Below, piece by piece: positions 32,370 through 40,718 of a stretch of 64,000 bases of DNA. The DNA comes from Gammaproteobacteria bacterium (GTDB taxonomy: Bacteria; Pseudomonadota; Gammaproteobacteria; SZUA-229). The stretch covers positions 16,570-80,569 of the forward strand of contig JAOULC010000010.1 in NCBI GenBank assembly GCA_029882215.1, given 5' to 3'. The notes under the pieces are model-generated. The model did no database searches. It was not told where the DNA came from and saw nothing but the letters and a program-made list of their open reading frames with translations. Position 1 is the stretch's first letter. Each line of letters begins with the position of its first letter. Both the position numbers and the translations under genes were made by a program.

Positions 32370-32774
32370 ATGGACGACAGCGATCATAATTCCTCGGCCG
32401 AGGCGGGTGTTAAAGTTTTATACATCGAAGACAACTCCGCAAATATTAAACTGATGCAGGATATATTCTCCGAATTTCTTCCTTATGATTTTATTTCTGC
32501 AATGAATGCAAAAGAGGGCATTGCACTGGCAAAGGAGCAGCAGCCAGGTCTGATATTGATGGATATCAACATGGAGGGCATGGATGGTCTGGAAGCGTTT
32601 GAACTCATAAAACACGATGCAAACCTTGCAACCATACCGGTGTTCGCAATCAGTGGCGATGCCATGCCGGAACAGATAGAAAAAGCACTCGCTCTTGGTT
32701 TTTCAGACTATATATCAAAGCCTTTTAATATACTGAATTTAATTGAGACAATTAACCAGTGTTTGAATAAATAG
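32370..32774 (+). CDS. Stand-alone response-regulator receiver protein
   Basis: 134 residues, one receiver domain only (about 14-132). Acidic pocket Glu20/Asp21, phospho-acceptor Asp65 (LILMDINMEG), Ser95 (ISGD) and Lys117 (ISKPF) are in place, so it should be phosphorylatable. There is no output domain and no histidine kinase nearby. Such CheY/DivK-like proteins act by protein contact in phosphorelays. It lies between ssb and glmS, both unrelated in function. Confidence 0.85.
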   Translation: MDDSDHNSSAEAGVKVLYIEDNSANIKLMQDIFSEFLPYDFISAMNAKEGIALAKEQQPGLILMDINMEGMDGLEAFELIKHDANLATIPVFAISGDAMPEQIEKALALGFSDYISKPFNILNLIETINQCLNK

Positions 32775-32879
32775 CATTATAAAAACAAATCAGAACCTTA
32801 ATCACTGCCAGCGTAATAAGTATCAACTTGTTATGCTGTGACAAGTGTTGTAACAAATAACTTATTTCGAGAAATCATT

Positions 32880-34709
32880 ATGTGTGGAATTGTTGGTGGT
32901 GTAGCAGAGAGAAATGTAGCGCCAATTTTATTAGAAGGACTCCGGCGTCTTGAATACCGTGGCTATGATTCTGCCGGTGTCGCGGTTATCAATAATCATC
33001 AGTGTATCGAGCGGCAAAGAAAAGTGGGTAAAGTTGAAAACCTTTCGCAGGCGATAGAGCAAAATCCGCTCAACGGCTTTACAGGAATTGCCCACACCCG
33101 CTGGGCAACACATGGTGAGCCATCAGAACTGAATGCGCACCCGCATATCTGCAATGAAAGTGTGGCTGTTGTGCATAACGGCATTATAGAAAATCATGCG
33201 ACACTACGTAGTCAGCAAACCGGGCAGGGCTTTCGCTTTACATCAGAGACGGATACCGAAGTTGTTGTCCACCAGATAGAAAGTTACCTGCAGCAGGGTA
33301 ATGACTTGTTGGCGGCGGTAAAAAAATCAATCAAAGACTTTGACGGTGCTTATGCGCTGGGCGTTATTTGTGCGAAAGAGCCGCAGCGCTTAATTGCAAC
33401 GAGAAGTGGCAGCCCGCTAGTCATTGGTGTCGGCTTTGGTGAGTACTTTATTGCCTCGGATGTGGCTGCGTTATTACCAGTAACATCCCGCTTTATTTTT
33501 CTTGAAGAAGGCGATGTTGCTGACATCACAAAAGACTCGCTGGTTATTTACGATGCCTCTGATGCTGTTGTCGACAGAAAAGTCAGTGTCTCTGAGTTAA
33601 GCGTTGATGCAGTTAGCCGTGGTGAATATCGCCATTACATGCTGAAAGAAATTTATGAGCAGCCCGCTGTGCTGCAGGATGTGCTGGAAGGGCGGATCTT
33701 TAACGGTAAAGTCATTGATAGTGCTTTTGGTCATGATGCATCCAGTGTATTTGATCAGGTAAAACAGGTACAAATTATTGCTTGCGGTACTTCTTTTCAC
33801 GCCGGTATGGTAGCAAAGTACTGGCTGGAATCATTGGCCGGTATTCCCAGTCATGTAGAAGTGGCAAGCGAATTCAGATACCGAAAGCCTGTGGTGATGG
33901 ATAACACATTGGTGGTGACGATCTCACAATCAGGTGAAACAGCGGATACACTGGCGGCGCTTAGAAACTTAAAAGAAAAAGCAAAATACTCTTTGTCAAT
34001 TTGCAATGTGCCGGAAAGCTCTTTAGTGCGTGAATCAAAGCTGGTTATGATGACCCGTGCCGGTCCGGAAATTGGCGTGGCTTCCACCAAAGCCTTCACG
34101 ACTCAGCTGGCGGCTCTGATGCTACTGACCTTGTCACTGGGCCGGCGTTTTAATATTGACGAGGCGACAGAAAAAAGATTATTGAAAGAGCTCTCTCACC
34201 TCCCGGCAAAAATCGAAGAGTTACTGGAACATAATAAAATTGAAACATGGTCTGAAGATTTCAAACATACAGAAAATGCCTTATTCCTTGGGCGCGGTAT
34301 TCAGTATCCCATTGCAATGGAAGGTGCGCTCAAGTTAAAAGAAATTTCTTATATCCATGCGGAAGCTTATGCCGCTGGTGAATTAAAACACGGCCCGCTG
34401 GCATTGGTTGACCCGGAAATGCCGATCGTCGCTGTAGCCCCCAAGGATGGCATGGAAGATAAGCTTAAATCAAACTTGCAGGAAGTGATTGCACGAAAGG
34501 GAAGGGTTTATTTATTTGCTGATCAGAATGTTGATGCCAGTGATCTGGGTGTTAACTGTCAGGTAATGACGGTGCCGGCTGTAGATGCCGACATAGCGCC
34601 AATACTTTTTGCAGTTGCCTTGCAGTTGTTCTCATATTACGTGGCCGTTATTAAGGGCACGGATGTTGACCAGCCGCGAAACCTGGCCAAATCGGTGACT
34701 GTGGAATAG
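32880..34709 (+). CDS. glmS: Glutamine--fructose-6-phosphate aminotransferase (isomerizing)
   Basis: 609 residues from ATG 32880, giving MCGIVGG so that Cys2 becomes the N-terminal nucleophile; upstream in-frame starts cannot be right for this reason. The glutaminase domain covers about 1-240 and two SIS domains follow (ISQSGETADTLAAL near residue 348). The end LAKSVTVE is the family C-terminus. It makes glucosamine-6-phosphate for peptidoglycan and LPS. glmU is not adjacent, and no glmS riboswitch-like leader was seen in the 105-nt gap. Confidence 0.97.
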   Translation: MCGIVGGVAERNVAPILLEGLRRLEYRGYDSAGVAVINNHQCIERQRKVGKVENLSQAIEQNPLNGFTGIAHTRWATHGEPSELNAHPHICNESVAVVHNGIIENHATLRSQQTGQGFRFTSETDTEVVVHQIESYLQQGNDLLAAVKKSIKDFDGAYALGVICAKEPQRLIATRSGSPLVIGVGFGEYFIASDVAALLPVTSRFIFLEEGDVADITKDSLVIYDASDAVVDRKVSVSELSVDAVSRGEYRHYMLKEIYEQPAVLQDVLEGRIFNGKVIDSAFGHDASSVFDQVKQVQIIACGTSFHAGMVAKYWLESLAGIPSHVEVASEFRYRKPVVMDNTLVVTISQSGETADTLAALRNLKEKAKYSLSICNVPESSLVRESKLVMMTRAGPEIGVASTKAFTTQLAALMLLTLSLGRRFNIDEATEKRLLKELSHLPAKIEELLEHNKIETWSEDFKHTENALFLGRGIQYPIAMEGALKLKEISYIHAEAYAAGELKHGPLALVDPEMPIVAVAPKDGMEDKLKSNLQEVIARKGRVYLFADQNVDASDLGVNCQVMTVPAVDADIAPILFAVALQLFSYYVAVIKGTDVDQPRNLAKSVTVE

Positions 34710-34717
34710 AACTATCA

Positions 34718-34746
34718 GGTCAGTGAGATGGTTGTGTCTCGCTGAC
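34718..34746 (+). terminator. Stem-loop behind glmS
   Basis: 11-bp stem GGTCAGTGAGA / TCTCGCTGACC with one wobble pair and an 8-nt loop, 8 nt after the glmS stop, followed by GGCTTTAATTTGTCTT. A probable terminator with an imperfect U-tract, located between convergent genes. Confidence 0.55.
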
Positions 34747-34761
34747 CGGCTTTAATTTGTC

Positions 34762-36789
34762 TTAATTCTCAAATATATTTTCTTTGTTTATTTTATCTGC
34801 AAGCAGTTTAAGCAGCATTTTCGCACCAGTTGAGCTTAAGTGGTGATGGTCACGATAGAATGCGTGTTCTAAATCATGAGTGACACAGCGCTCGGCTACC
34901 GCTGTGTCGCAGAAAAGTTCATGTGGATAAACTCTGTGGATGTTTTTATGCTGAATACTGTCAAGTAAAGCAAAAGCATGTTTTGTTGTATTCCGATAGG
35001 ATGCGTAAGACGTTGTGGACATGTTCTCTGCCAGAATGCTTTTTATCTGCTGATCGGGTTTTCTGAATATCAGCTGCGCCAGATGTGATGGAATGTCTTT
35101 TCCGGCGTCTGGTACAGGGTAAATTAGTATAACTTTGTGGCCATGGTTGGCTAGTTCCAGTACAGTATTCCGGTATTCCTTGGTCACGGCAGCTCGGTGT
35201 GCTTGCAGGTTTAAAAGAGAATTGTCAGGATATTGCAGGTAAGTTCTCCCTGTCCCTTTAAAGCCGTCTATCTGGTTAGCTAAATTATTTTCTGGCAAGA
35301 TGGCTAATATGTTTCCTCCCAGTATAACCAGTGCGTTACTGTGTGATAGTAATTGCGATCTTCTTGAACTCTGCAGTGCGGCGTTGCATTCGCCAGCTTT
35401 GTTTGTTTTGGTGTTAACACTGTTCATGTTGAGTACGTATTGACAGCCATTAGTATTGAGTACGGTAAAGTTATATTTGTTCTCACTTGAATAGTCTAAT
35501 AGTGGTTTTTGCAGTGCCATCATATGCGAGTCACCGACCAGGAAAATAGTATCCGCTGAGTTATTATCAAATGTACAGGAGTCTTGGTTGCATACGTTTA
35601 TTTTTGATGGCTGCATCTCCATGTCGCCAAGAATAGCTGGTAGTCGAGAAGGAATGCCTTTGTAGTGTAGTACTGTGGCATTTAGGCCAAAAATAAGTAT
35701 TGCTGTTATGCCTAAGAAGACAAGCAGGCTACGTCTGTTAAATGTTGACCGGTTTCTGAAAGGCTTTTCGATTAAGAAATAGGAGACAAGAGATAACACA
35801 AAAGCCAGTAGTATCCAGCCTGATTTTTCGTAAGCTGATGGTGTTGCATTAATGATTCTGCCAAATGCGAAAATAGGATAGTGCCACAGGTATAAAGAAT
35901 AAGAAATTAGTCCTGTTGCAACAAATATTTTGCTGGAAAGCAGTTTGGTAACCGGGTTTTTTTTGTTAGCAAACCAGATGATTAAGACGGTGCCAATAAT
36001 AACCGGTAATGTGACCAGCCCGGGGTGGTTGTCACTGAATTTTGTAAAAGTGACAGAGTAAATGATCAACAGCAAACCAATGAGCGGCATGACTTGTTTT
36101 AGAAGTGTGTTGTTGACTTGCTGCGGGTGTTTATACAAAGTATAAGCTAGAAAGCTGCCTGCCAGAAGTTCCCAGAAGCGACTCGATAGCATGTAAAAAG
36201 AAGAAGAGGGGTTTTGCTGGGTCATCCATTGCGAAAATAAAAGACTAATGAGCAGTGCAAATGCAAGCAGGTAAAGAGCATGGTTCTTACACCAGCGATA
36301 GATGCCAATCAGAATCAAAGGAAAAATAATATAAAACTGCTCTTCGACAGCCAGTGACCAGGTATGCAGAAAAGGCTTAAGTAGTGCAGACTCTGCACCA
36401 TATTCTTGTAATGAATGATCCCAGTAAAAATTGGAGGCGAATAATAAAGAACTGAGCTGGGACTTAGCGAAGTCGATAAATTGTAGAGGGATCAGATATA
36501 ACCAGGCAAAGGGCAAAGAGACTAGCATTACAGTAAACAGTGCAGGCAGCAGTCTGCGAGCTCGCCGTTCATAAAAATCAGTGATGGAAAACCGCCCTGT
36601 TTGTACCAGTTCCTTAATGATTAGAGAAGTGATTAGGAACCCGGAAATAACAAAGAAGATATCGACACCAAGAAACCCACCGGTTAACAGATGGCCTGCT
36701 TTAAATGCAAACTCCGCATGGTAAATAAGTACGGAAATAACGGCTATCGTTCTTAATCCGTCAATTTCTGGTCTGTATTGGAGTCGCAT
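34762..36789 (-). CDS. Acyltransferase of the OafA/YrhL type with SGNH domain
   Basis: 675 residues. The N-terminal acyltransferase-3 domain (about 1-350) has some ten membrane helices; it opens YRPEIDGLRTIAVISVLIYH and has GGFLGVDIFFVISGFLI, RRARRLLPALF and WSLAVEEQFYI. A C-terminal periplasmic SGNH domain follows (LVGDSHMMAL near residue 418; FYRDHHHLSSTGA near 651, catalytic Asp-His pair). Such proteins O-acetylate LPS, capsule or peptidoglycan; the acceptor is unknown here. It is a single gene between glmS and the merC patch, possibly horizontally gained. No clear ribosome site precedes the ATG. Confidence 0.88.
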   Translation of the reverse strand: MRLQYRPEIDGLRTIAVISVLIYHAEFAFKAGHLLTGGFLGVDIFFVISGFLITSLIIKELVQTGRFSITDFYERRARRLLPALFTVMLVSLPFAWLYLIPLQFIDFAKSQLSSLLFASNFYWDHSLQEYGAESALLKPFLHTWSLAVEEQFYIIFPLILIGIYRWCKNHALYLLAFALLISLLFSQWMTQQNPSSSFYMLSSRFWELLAGSFLAYTLYKHPQQVNNTLLKQVMPLIGLLLIIYSVTFTKFSDNHPGLVTLPVIIGTVLIIWFANKKNPVTKLLSSKIFVATGLISYSLYLWHYPIFAFGRIINATPSAYEKSGWILLAFVLSLVSYFLIEKPFRNRSTFNRRSLLVFLGITAILIFGLNATVLHYKGIPSRLPAILGDMEMQPSKINVCNQDSCTFDNNSADTIFLVGDSHMMALQKPLLDYSSENKYNFTVLNTNGCQYVLNMNSVNTKTNKAGECNAALQSSRRSQLLSHSNALVILGGNILAILPENNLANQIDGFKGTGRTYLQYPDNSLLNLQAHRAAVTKEYRNTVLELANHGHKVILIYPVPDAGKDIPSHLAQLIFRKPDQQIKSILAENMSTTSYASYRNTTKHAFALLDSIQHKNIHRVYPHELFCDTAVAERCVTHDLEHAFYRDHHHLSSTGAKMLLKLLADKINKENIFEN

Positions 36790-36812
36790 GGTATTGATTT
36801 AACCTAAGTGCA

Positions 36813-36846
36813 CGCTGAGGTCAGCGCAAAAGGCGCTATTCTAGCA
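36813..36846 (-). promoter_or_regulatory. Extended -10 and leader palindrome ahead of the acyltransferase gene
   Basis: On the minus strand TGCTAGAAT (36846-36838) is an extended -10 element. Between it and the start codon lies a perfect palindrome CGCTGA-gg-TCAGCG (36813-36826), which could be an operator or a leader hairpin. No good -35 is present. Confidence 0.4.
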
Positions 36847-36877
36847 AATATTGGCGGATTTTTTATTCCTGATGCAA

Positions 36878-36909
36878 AAAAAAGCCGTAATCAAAGTTAC
36901 GGCTTTTTT
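36878..36909 (-). terminator. Intrinsic terminator of the merC-GDCCVxC operon
   Basis: 13-bp stem AAAAAAGCCGTAA / TTACGGCTTTTTT with a 6-nt loop. The A/T runs give a U-tract on either strand. On the minus strand it lies 170 nt beyond the small cysteine-rich gene. The stretch 36910-37079 between them holds only a small ACCCT-ctta-AGGGT dyad. Confidence 0.8.
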
Positions 36910-37079
36910 GTACCGGGTAATCTATCCCAGATAAGCTTTATACTGAACTCTTATGTTACGGTTCTTTTTTAAAGCGATGTCATATTGTTATTATTGACCC
37001 TCTTAAGGGTACAGCGACGGTCTTATTGGCTGTTAGTTGTGATCTGATTAGTATCTGCATTGTTGTCATCCAGAAGTAT

Positions 37080-37304
37080 TTATGAACAGCAGGACTGTTG
37101 CAGTTGAATCGGTGGGCAGGGAACGGTGCCATACGAGCAGTAAACACAGCAGTCGCCAGGTTTAGGTTTTAGTAAGGCATTGCAGTTTTCGCACTCATAA
37201 AACCACTGGCAGGCATCAGTGGGCATGATTTCAGTTTTGCTATGGCTGCACTCGGGGCAGGTAATGACTGAGTCGGTGGTAAATACGGGGCGGTGTTCTG
37301 ACAT
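37080..37304 (-). CDS. GDCCVxC-domain small cysteine-rich protein (all-cysteine form)
   Basis: 74 residues with 11 cysteines. CPEC (16-19) and CENC (38-41) look like a zinc ribbon; the hallmark PGDCCVYCSYGTVPCPP lies at residues 49-65. This family is annotated as GDCCVxC (seleno)protein because some members use selenocysteine in this motif; here all positions are cysteine. The role is unknown. It overlaps the MerC gene by one base (TAATG), so the two are translated together, which suggests thiol-metal (mercury) handling. Confidence 0.85.
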   Translation of the reverse strand: MSEHRPVFTTDSVITCPECSHSKTEIMPTDACQWFYECENCNALLKPKPGDCCVYCSYGTVPCPPIQLQQSCCS

Positions 37305-37705
37305 TAGCTAGCTGCCTTCTGCGGCTGGCTGACGCAAACAGGCAGCAGCCATTGCCAGACTGAAACAAGCATCATTAGTACTAATCCGCTATAAAGCAGG
37401 TAGGTACTCCAGTCATCGGACCAGAACAGATAGAGTGTTGCCAAAACCATGAGCGGGCCTGATGCGCCAAAAATCAGCTGAATATAGCGGCGAAATACCC
37501 AGCCAGAATACAGCTGCAGTAATAAGCTCAGAACGGCAAATAGGGGGAGTAATGTGTTGATAAACAGGCCTTCGTAAGCAGATAGAAAGCCCAGTCCTGC
37601 TGCTGCACCCAATGAGGCCGCTGCAGGAAAGCATGAAGCGCAGCCCATTGTGCTGATGATTGCCCCCAAAGAGCCGGAATTGTCGAGTAATTTGTGAAGC
37701 TGCAT
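37304..37705 (-). CDS. merC: MerC-family mercury transport protein
   Basis: 133 residues with four predicted transmembrane helices. The MerC hallmark GCASCFPAAASLGAA at residues 21-35 holds Cys22 and Cys25; another cysteine lies near the C-terminus (PVCVS). MerC proteins move Hg(II) across the inner membrane, normally toward MerA. No merA, merT, merP or merR is in the window, so this is a minimal mercury locus. It is preceded by a MerR-type promoter at 37738-37768. Confidence 0.85.
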   Translation of the reverse strand: MQLHKLLDNSGSLGAIISTMGCASCFPAAASLGAAAGLGFLSAYEGLFINTLLPLFAVLSLLLQLYSGWVFRRYIQLIFGASGPLMVLATLYLFWSDDWSTYLLYSGLVLMMLVSVWQWLLPVCVSQPQKAAS

Positions 37706-37737
37706 ATGATTTATTGCCTTTTGTTGTGCGTTTTCGG

Positions 37738-37768
37738 ACTATAACTCCGTACCTGACTACGGGGTCAA
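37738..37768 (-). promoter_or_regulatory. MerR-type operator/promoter of merC (19-bp spacer)
   Basis: On the minus strand a -35 TTGACC (37768-37763) and -10 TATAGT (37743-37738) are separated by exactly 19 bp, the spacing that makes MerR-family promoters depend on DNA distortion. The spacer carries the dyad CCGTA-N6-TACGG (37762-37747), the same half-sites and spacing I recall for the mer operator of Tn21/Tn501. Start expected near 37731, about 26 nt before the merC ATG. Confidence 0.88.
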
Positions 37769-37786
37769 TGCATAAAGATATTTGAG

Positions 37787-37817
37787 TTGCATTAAAAGAT
37801 GGGGTCTGTGGTAAAAT
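37787..37817 (+). promoter_or_regulatory. Possible miaB promoter
   Basis: TTGCAT (37787-37792) and TAAAAT (37812-37817) preceded by TGG, an extended -10. The 19-bp spacing is long for sigma-70, so the extended -10 would have to do most of the work. Start near 37824, some 26 nt before miaB. Confidence 0.35.
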
Positions 37818-37849
37818 TTCAGGTCTGATTAAATATTTTTAAGGTAGTT

Positions 37850-39229
37850 ATGGCTCGCAAGCTGTTTATAAAGACATTCGGTTGCCAAATGAATGAATAC
37901 GATTCTGCCAAGATGCGCGATGTACTGGCAGAGTCACACGGGCTTGAAGAAGTGCTTGAAGCACAAGATGCCGATATTTTATTGCTAAATACTTGCTCGA
38001 TCCGTGAAAAAGCTCAGGAGAAAGTCTTTCACCAGCTGGGTCGATGGAGAAAGCTGAAAGATAAAAATCCAGACTTAATTATTGGTGTAGGTGGTTGCGT
38101 TGCGAGTCAGGAAGGTGCTGTTATTCGGCAGAGAGCACCTTATGTGGACTTAGTGTTTGGCCCGCAAACCATTCATCGCCTGCCAATGATGCTCAGTGAG
38201 CTTGAGAAAAGTCGCTCGCCGATGATGGATATATCCTTTCCTGAAATCGAAAAATTCGACCATTTGCCGGAGCCGACAGTTGATGGTCCGGCCGCTTTTG
38301 TTTCCATCATGGAAGGCTGTAGTAAATACTGTACTTTTTGCGTCGTGCCTTATACCCGCGGTGAAGAGGTCAGTCGGCCGTTTGATGATGTGCTGGCTGA
38401 AATCTCCAAGCTGGCAGCACTGGGTGTTCGCGAAGTGAATTTGCTAGGGCAAAATGTTAATGCATACCGCGGGGAAATGCTGACAGAAGATGGCAGTGCC
38501 GATGAGCCGGCTGATCTGGCTTTGCTGATTACTTATGTCGCCGCCATTGATGGCATTGACCGAATCCGTTTTACCACCTCTCATCCCGTTGAATTTTCAG
38601 ACCGTCTGATTGATGTTTATGCTGAGGTCCCTGAACTGGTGAGCTTTGTTCATCTGCCGGTGCAAAGTGGTTCTGACTTTACACTGTCAGCGATGAAGCG
38701 TGGTCACACAGCAATTGAATATAAATCTAAAATCCGTCGTCTGCGTGCACAGCGGCCGGGCCTTACGGTTTCTTCTGATTTTATCATTGGTTTTCCGGGG
38801 GAGTCAGAAAAAGATTTTGAAGACACCATGAGACTGATTGATGATGTCGGTTTTGATATGTCTTACAGTTTTATTTATAGTGCCCGCCCCGGTACCCCTG
38901 CATCAGAGTATGAAGATGATGTGCCGATGGATGTAAAAAAGCAGAGGCTGCAGCGCTTACAGGATAAAATTAACGAGCAGGCTGCAGCGATCAGTCACGC
39001 CATGATCGGTTCTGAGCAGCGTGTTCTGGTTGAGCGTAAAGCGCGAGATACAGAAGGCGAAATCACAGGCCGCACGGAAAACAACAGGGTGGTCAGGTTT
39101 GCCGGCCCAGAGCATTTAATCGGTCGCTTTGTCACGGTGAAAATTACCAGTGCAACAACTAATTCATTACGTGGTGACTTTGTTGCCGTATCCGACCACG
39201 ACACTGTGCGACAGTTTGCAGCACTTTAA
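37850..39229 (+). CDS. miaB: tRNA-2-methylthio-N6-isopentenyladenosine synthase MiaB
   Basis: 459-residue radical-SAM methylthiotransferase modifying A37 of tRNAs. The N-terminal MTTase domain carries cysteines in [20 protein letters not shown] and [10 protein letters not shown]; the radical-SAM cluster is [15 protein letters not shown] near residue 157. A TRAM domain ends the protein (about 385-445). First gene of miaB-phoH-ybeY-corC-lnt. Confidence 0.97.
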   Translation: MARKLFIKTFGCQMNEYDSAKMRDVLAESHGLEEVLEAQDADILLLNTCSIREKAQEKVFHQLGRWRKLKDKNPDLIIGVGGCVASQEGAVIRQRAPYVDLVFGPQTIHRLPMMLSELEKSRSPMMDISFPEIEKFDHLPEPTVDGPAAFVSIMEGCSKYCTFCVVPYTRGEEVSRPFDDVLAEISKLAALGVREVNLLGQNVNAYRGEMLTEDGSADEPADLALLITYVAAIDGIDRIRFTTSHPVEFSDRLIDVYAEVPELVSFVHLPVQSGSDFTLSAMKRGHTAIEYKSKIRRLRAQRPGLTVSSDFIIGFPGESEKDFEDTMRLIDDVGFDMSYSFIYSARPGTPASEYEDDVPMDVKKQRLQRLQDKINEQAAAISHAMIGSEQRVLVERKARDTEGEITGRTENNRVVRFAGPEHLIGRFVTVKITSATTNSLRGDFVAVSDHDTVRQFAAL

Positions 39230-39264
39230 TCTTCTAACGATTACTCCAAAAGTAACCATAAAAT

Positions 39265-40230
39265 ATGACTGAAACTTCCAGTGTATTACTTGAGCCGTCT
39301 AATAATATACGGCTGGCAAATTTATGCGGCTCAATGAGCGGCCACCTGCGTGAAATTGAAAAACGACTAGGTGTTGAAATCAGTCACCTGAGTAATGAAT
39401 TTAAAGTCAGCGGTGATGCCGCTGTGGTAACGAGGGCGCTGGAACTTTTAAAAAATCTCTACGCGATCACGGAAAAAGAAACCCTGACGTCAGAGACGGT
39501 GCATCTTAATTTGCAGCAGTTTATTAATGACAAATATTCAGCGGATGCTGATCTGGCATCGGAGATGGTGAATATCCGGCGCGGTCCAATTAAAGGCCGC
39601 AGTCTGCATCAGCGTGAGTATCTGCGTAATTTAAGTCAATTCGATGTAACCTTTGGCATCGGCCCGGCAGGAACAGGTAAAACATATCTGGCTGTTGCGG
39701 CGGCTGTTCAGGCGTTAGAGCAGGAAAAAGTTCAGCGGCTTGTGTTAGTAAGACCGGCTGTTGAAGCCGGTGAAAAGCTGGGCTTCTTACCGGGAGATAT
39801 AGCGCAAAAAGTAGATCCCTATATCCGGCCGATTTATGATGCTTTGTACGAAATGCTGGGCTTTCAGCAGGTCAATAAACTGATTGAAAATAATGTAATT
39901 GAAATTGCACCGCTGGCTTATATGCGCGGCAGAAGTTTAAACGAGTCGTTTATTATTCTTGATGAAGCACAAAATACCACCATTGAACAAATGAAAATGT
40001 TCCTGACGCGATTCGGTTATGGTTCTAAGGTTGTGGTGACCGGTGATATTACACAGATTGATTTACCCAGAGAAAAAATGTCAGGTCTGAAACATGCAGT
40101 TGACGTTTTAAAAGATGTTGATGCCATAGGCTTTACCTATTTTGACAGCAAAGATGTTGTACGCCACCCGATGGTGCAGAAAATAGTCGAAGCTTTTGAA
40201 AAACATAATAAGCAGAAAGGTAATAGCTGA
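39265..40230 (+). CDS. ybeZ: PhoH-like ATPase (YbeZ)
   Basis: 321 residues. Walker A GPAGTGKTYLA near residue 132 and Walker B FIILDEAQNTT near 228 define the PhoH nucleotide-binding domain; the N-terminal part has a KH-like fold. It is associated with YbeY in 16S rRNA maturation and ribosome quality control. It ends 2 nt before ybeY. Confidence 0.94.
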   Translation: MTETSSVLLEPSNNIRLANLCGSMSGHLREIEKRLGVEISHLSNEFKVSGDAAVVTRALELLKNLYAITEKETLTSETVHLNLQQFINDKYSADADLASEMVNIRRGPIKGRSLHQREYLRNLSQFDVTFGIGPAGTGKTYLAVAAAVQALEQEKVQRLVLVRPAVEAGEKLGFLPGDIAQKVDPYIRPIYDALYEMLGFQQVNKLIENNVIEIAPLAYMRGRSLNESFIILDEAQNTTIEQMKMFLTRFGYGSKVVVTGDITQIDLPREKMSGLKHAVDVLKDVDAIGFTYFDSKDVVRHPMVQKIVEAFEKHNKQKGNS

Positions 40231-40232
40231 TC

Positions 40233-40685
40233 ATGCTCGATCTTGTTATTCAGAATCAGCAGCATGATATTGAGCTGCCGCAGCAGGAAAACCTGCAGAA
40301 ATGGGCCGCAGCTGCTTTAATAAACGCTGATGATGTTCAGGTAACTCTGCGCGTTGTTGATACAGGTGAAAGCCGGGCTTTAAATAATGAGTACCGTGGA
40401 AAAGATAAGCCCACAAATGTTTTATCTTTTCCTATGGATGTGCCGCAAGAGTTTCTTGAAGTACTGGATATCAACTTACTGGGTGATCTGGTTGTTTGTG
40501 CTGAGATTGTTGAACAAGAGGCAGCACAGCAAAATAAAATAGCAGAGGCTCACTGGGCACATATGCTGGTGCATGGTATGTTGCATCTGCAGGGCTTTGA
40601 TCACATTGACGATGATGAGGCCGAGCTGATGGAAAAGCGTGAAATAAGCATACTCAAACAACTGGGTTTTGAAAGTCCGTATTAA
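40233..40685 (+). CDS. ybeY: Endoribonuclease YbeY
   Basis: 150 residues. The metal site HGMLHLQGFDH near residue 113 (three histidines) is intact, as is the substrate motif RGKDKPTNVLSFP near 53. YbeY is needed for 16S rRNA 3'-end processing and removal of defective ribosomes. The neighbouring ybeZ and corC are its usual partners. Confidence 0.96.
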   Translation: MLDLVIQNQQHDIELPQQENLQKWAAAALINADDVQVTLRVVDTGESRALNNEYRGKDKPTNVLSFPMDVPQEFLEVLDINLLGDLVVCAEIVEQEAAQQNKIAEAHWAHMLVHGMLHLQGFDHIDDDEAELMEKREISILKQLGFESPY

Positions 40686-40718
40686 ATTTTGTCAAATAAG
40701 AGATAGAGCAAAAAACCG

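Noticed and set aside
32828..32856. TTGTTA / TAACAA repeats before glmS as promoter or riboswitch
   Set aside because: The repeats are short and AT-rich, the -10 match is poor, and nothing resembles the glmS ribozyme known from firmicutes.
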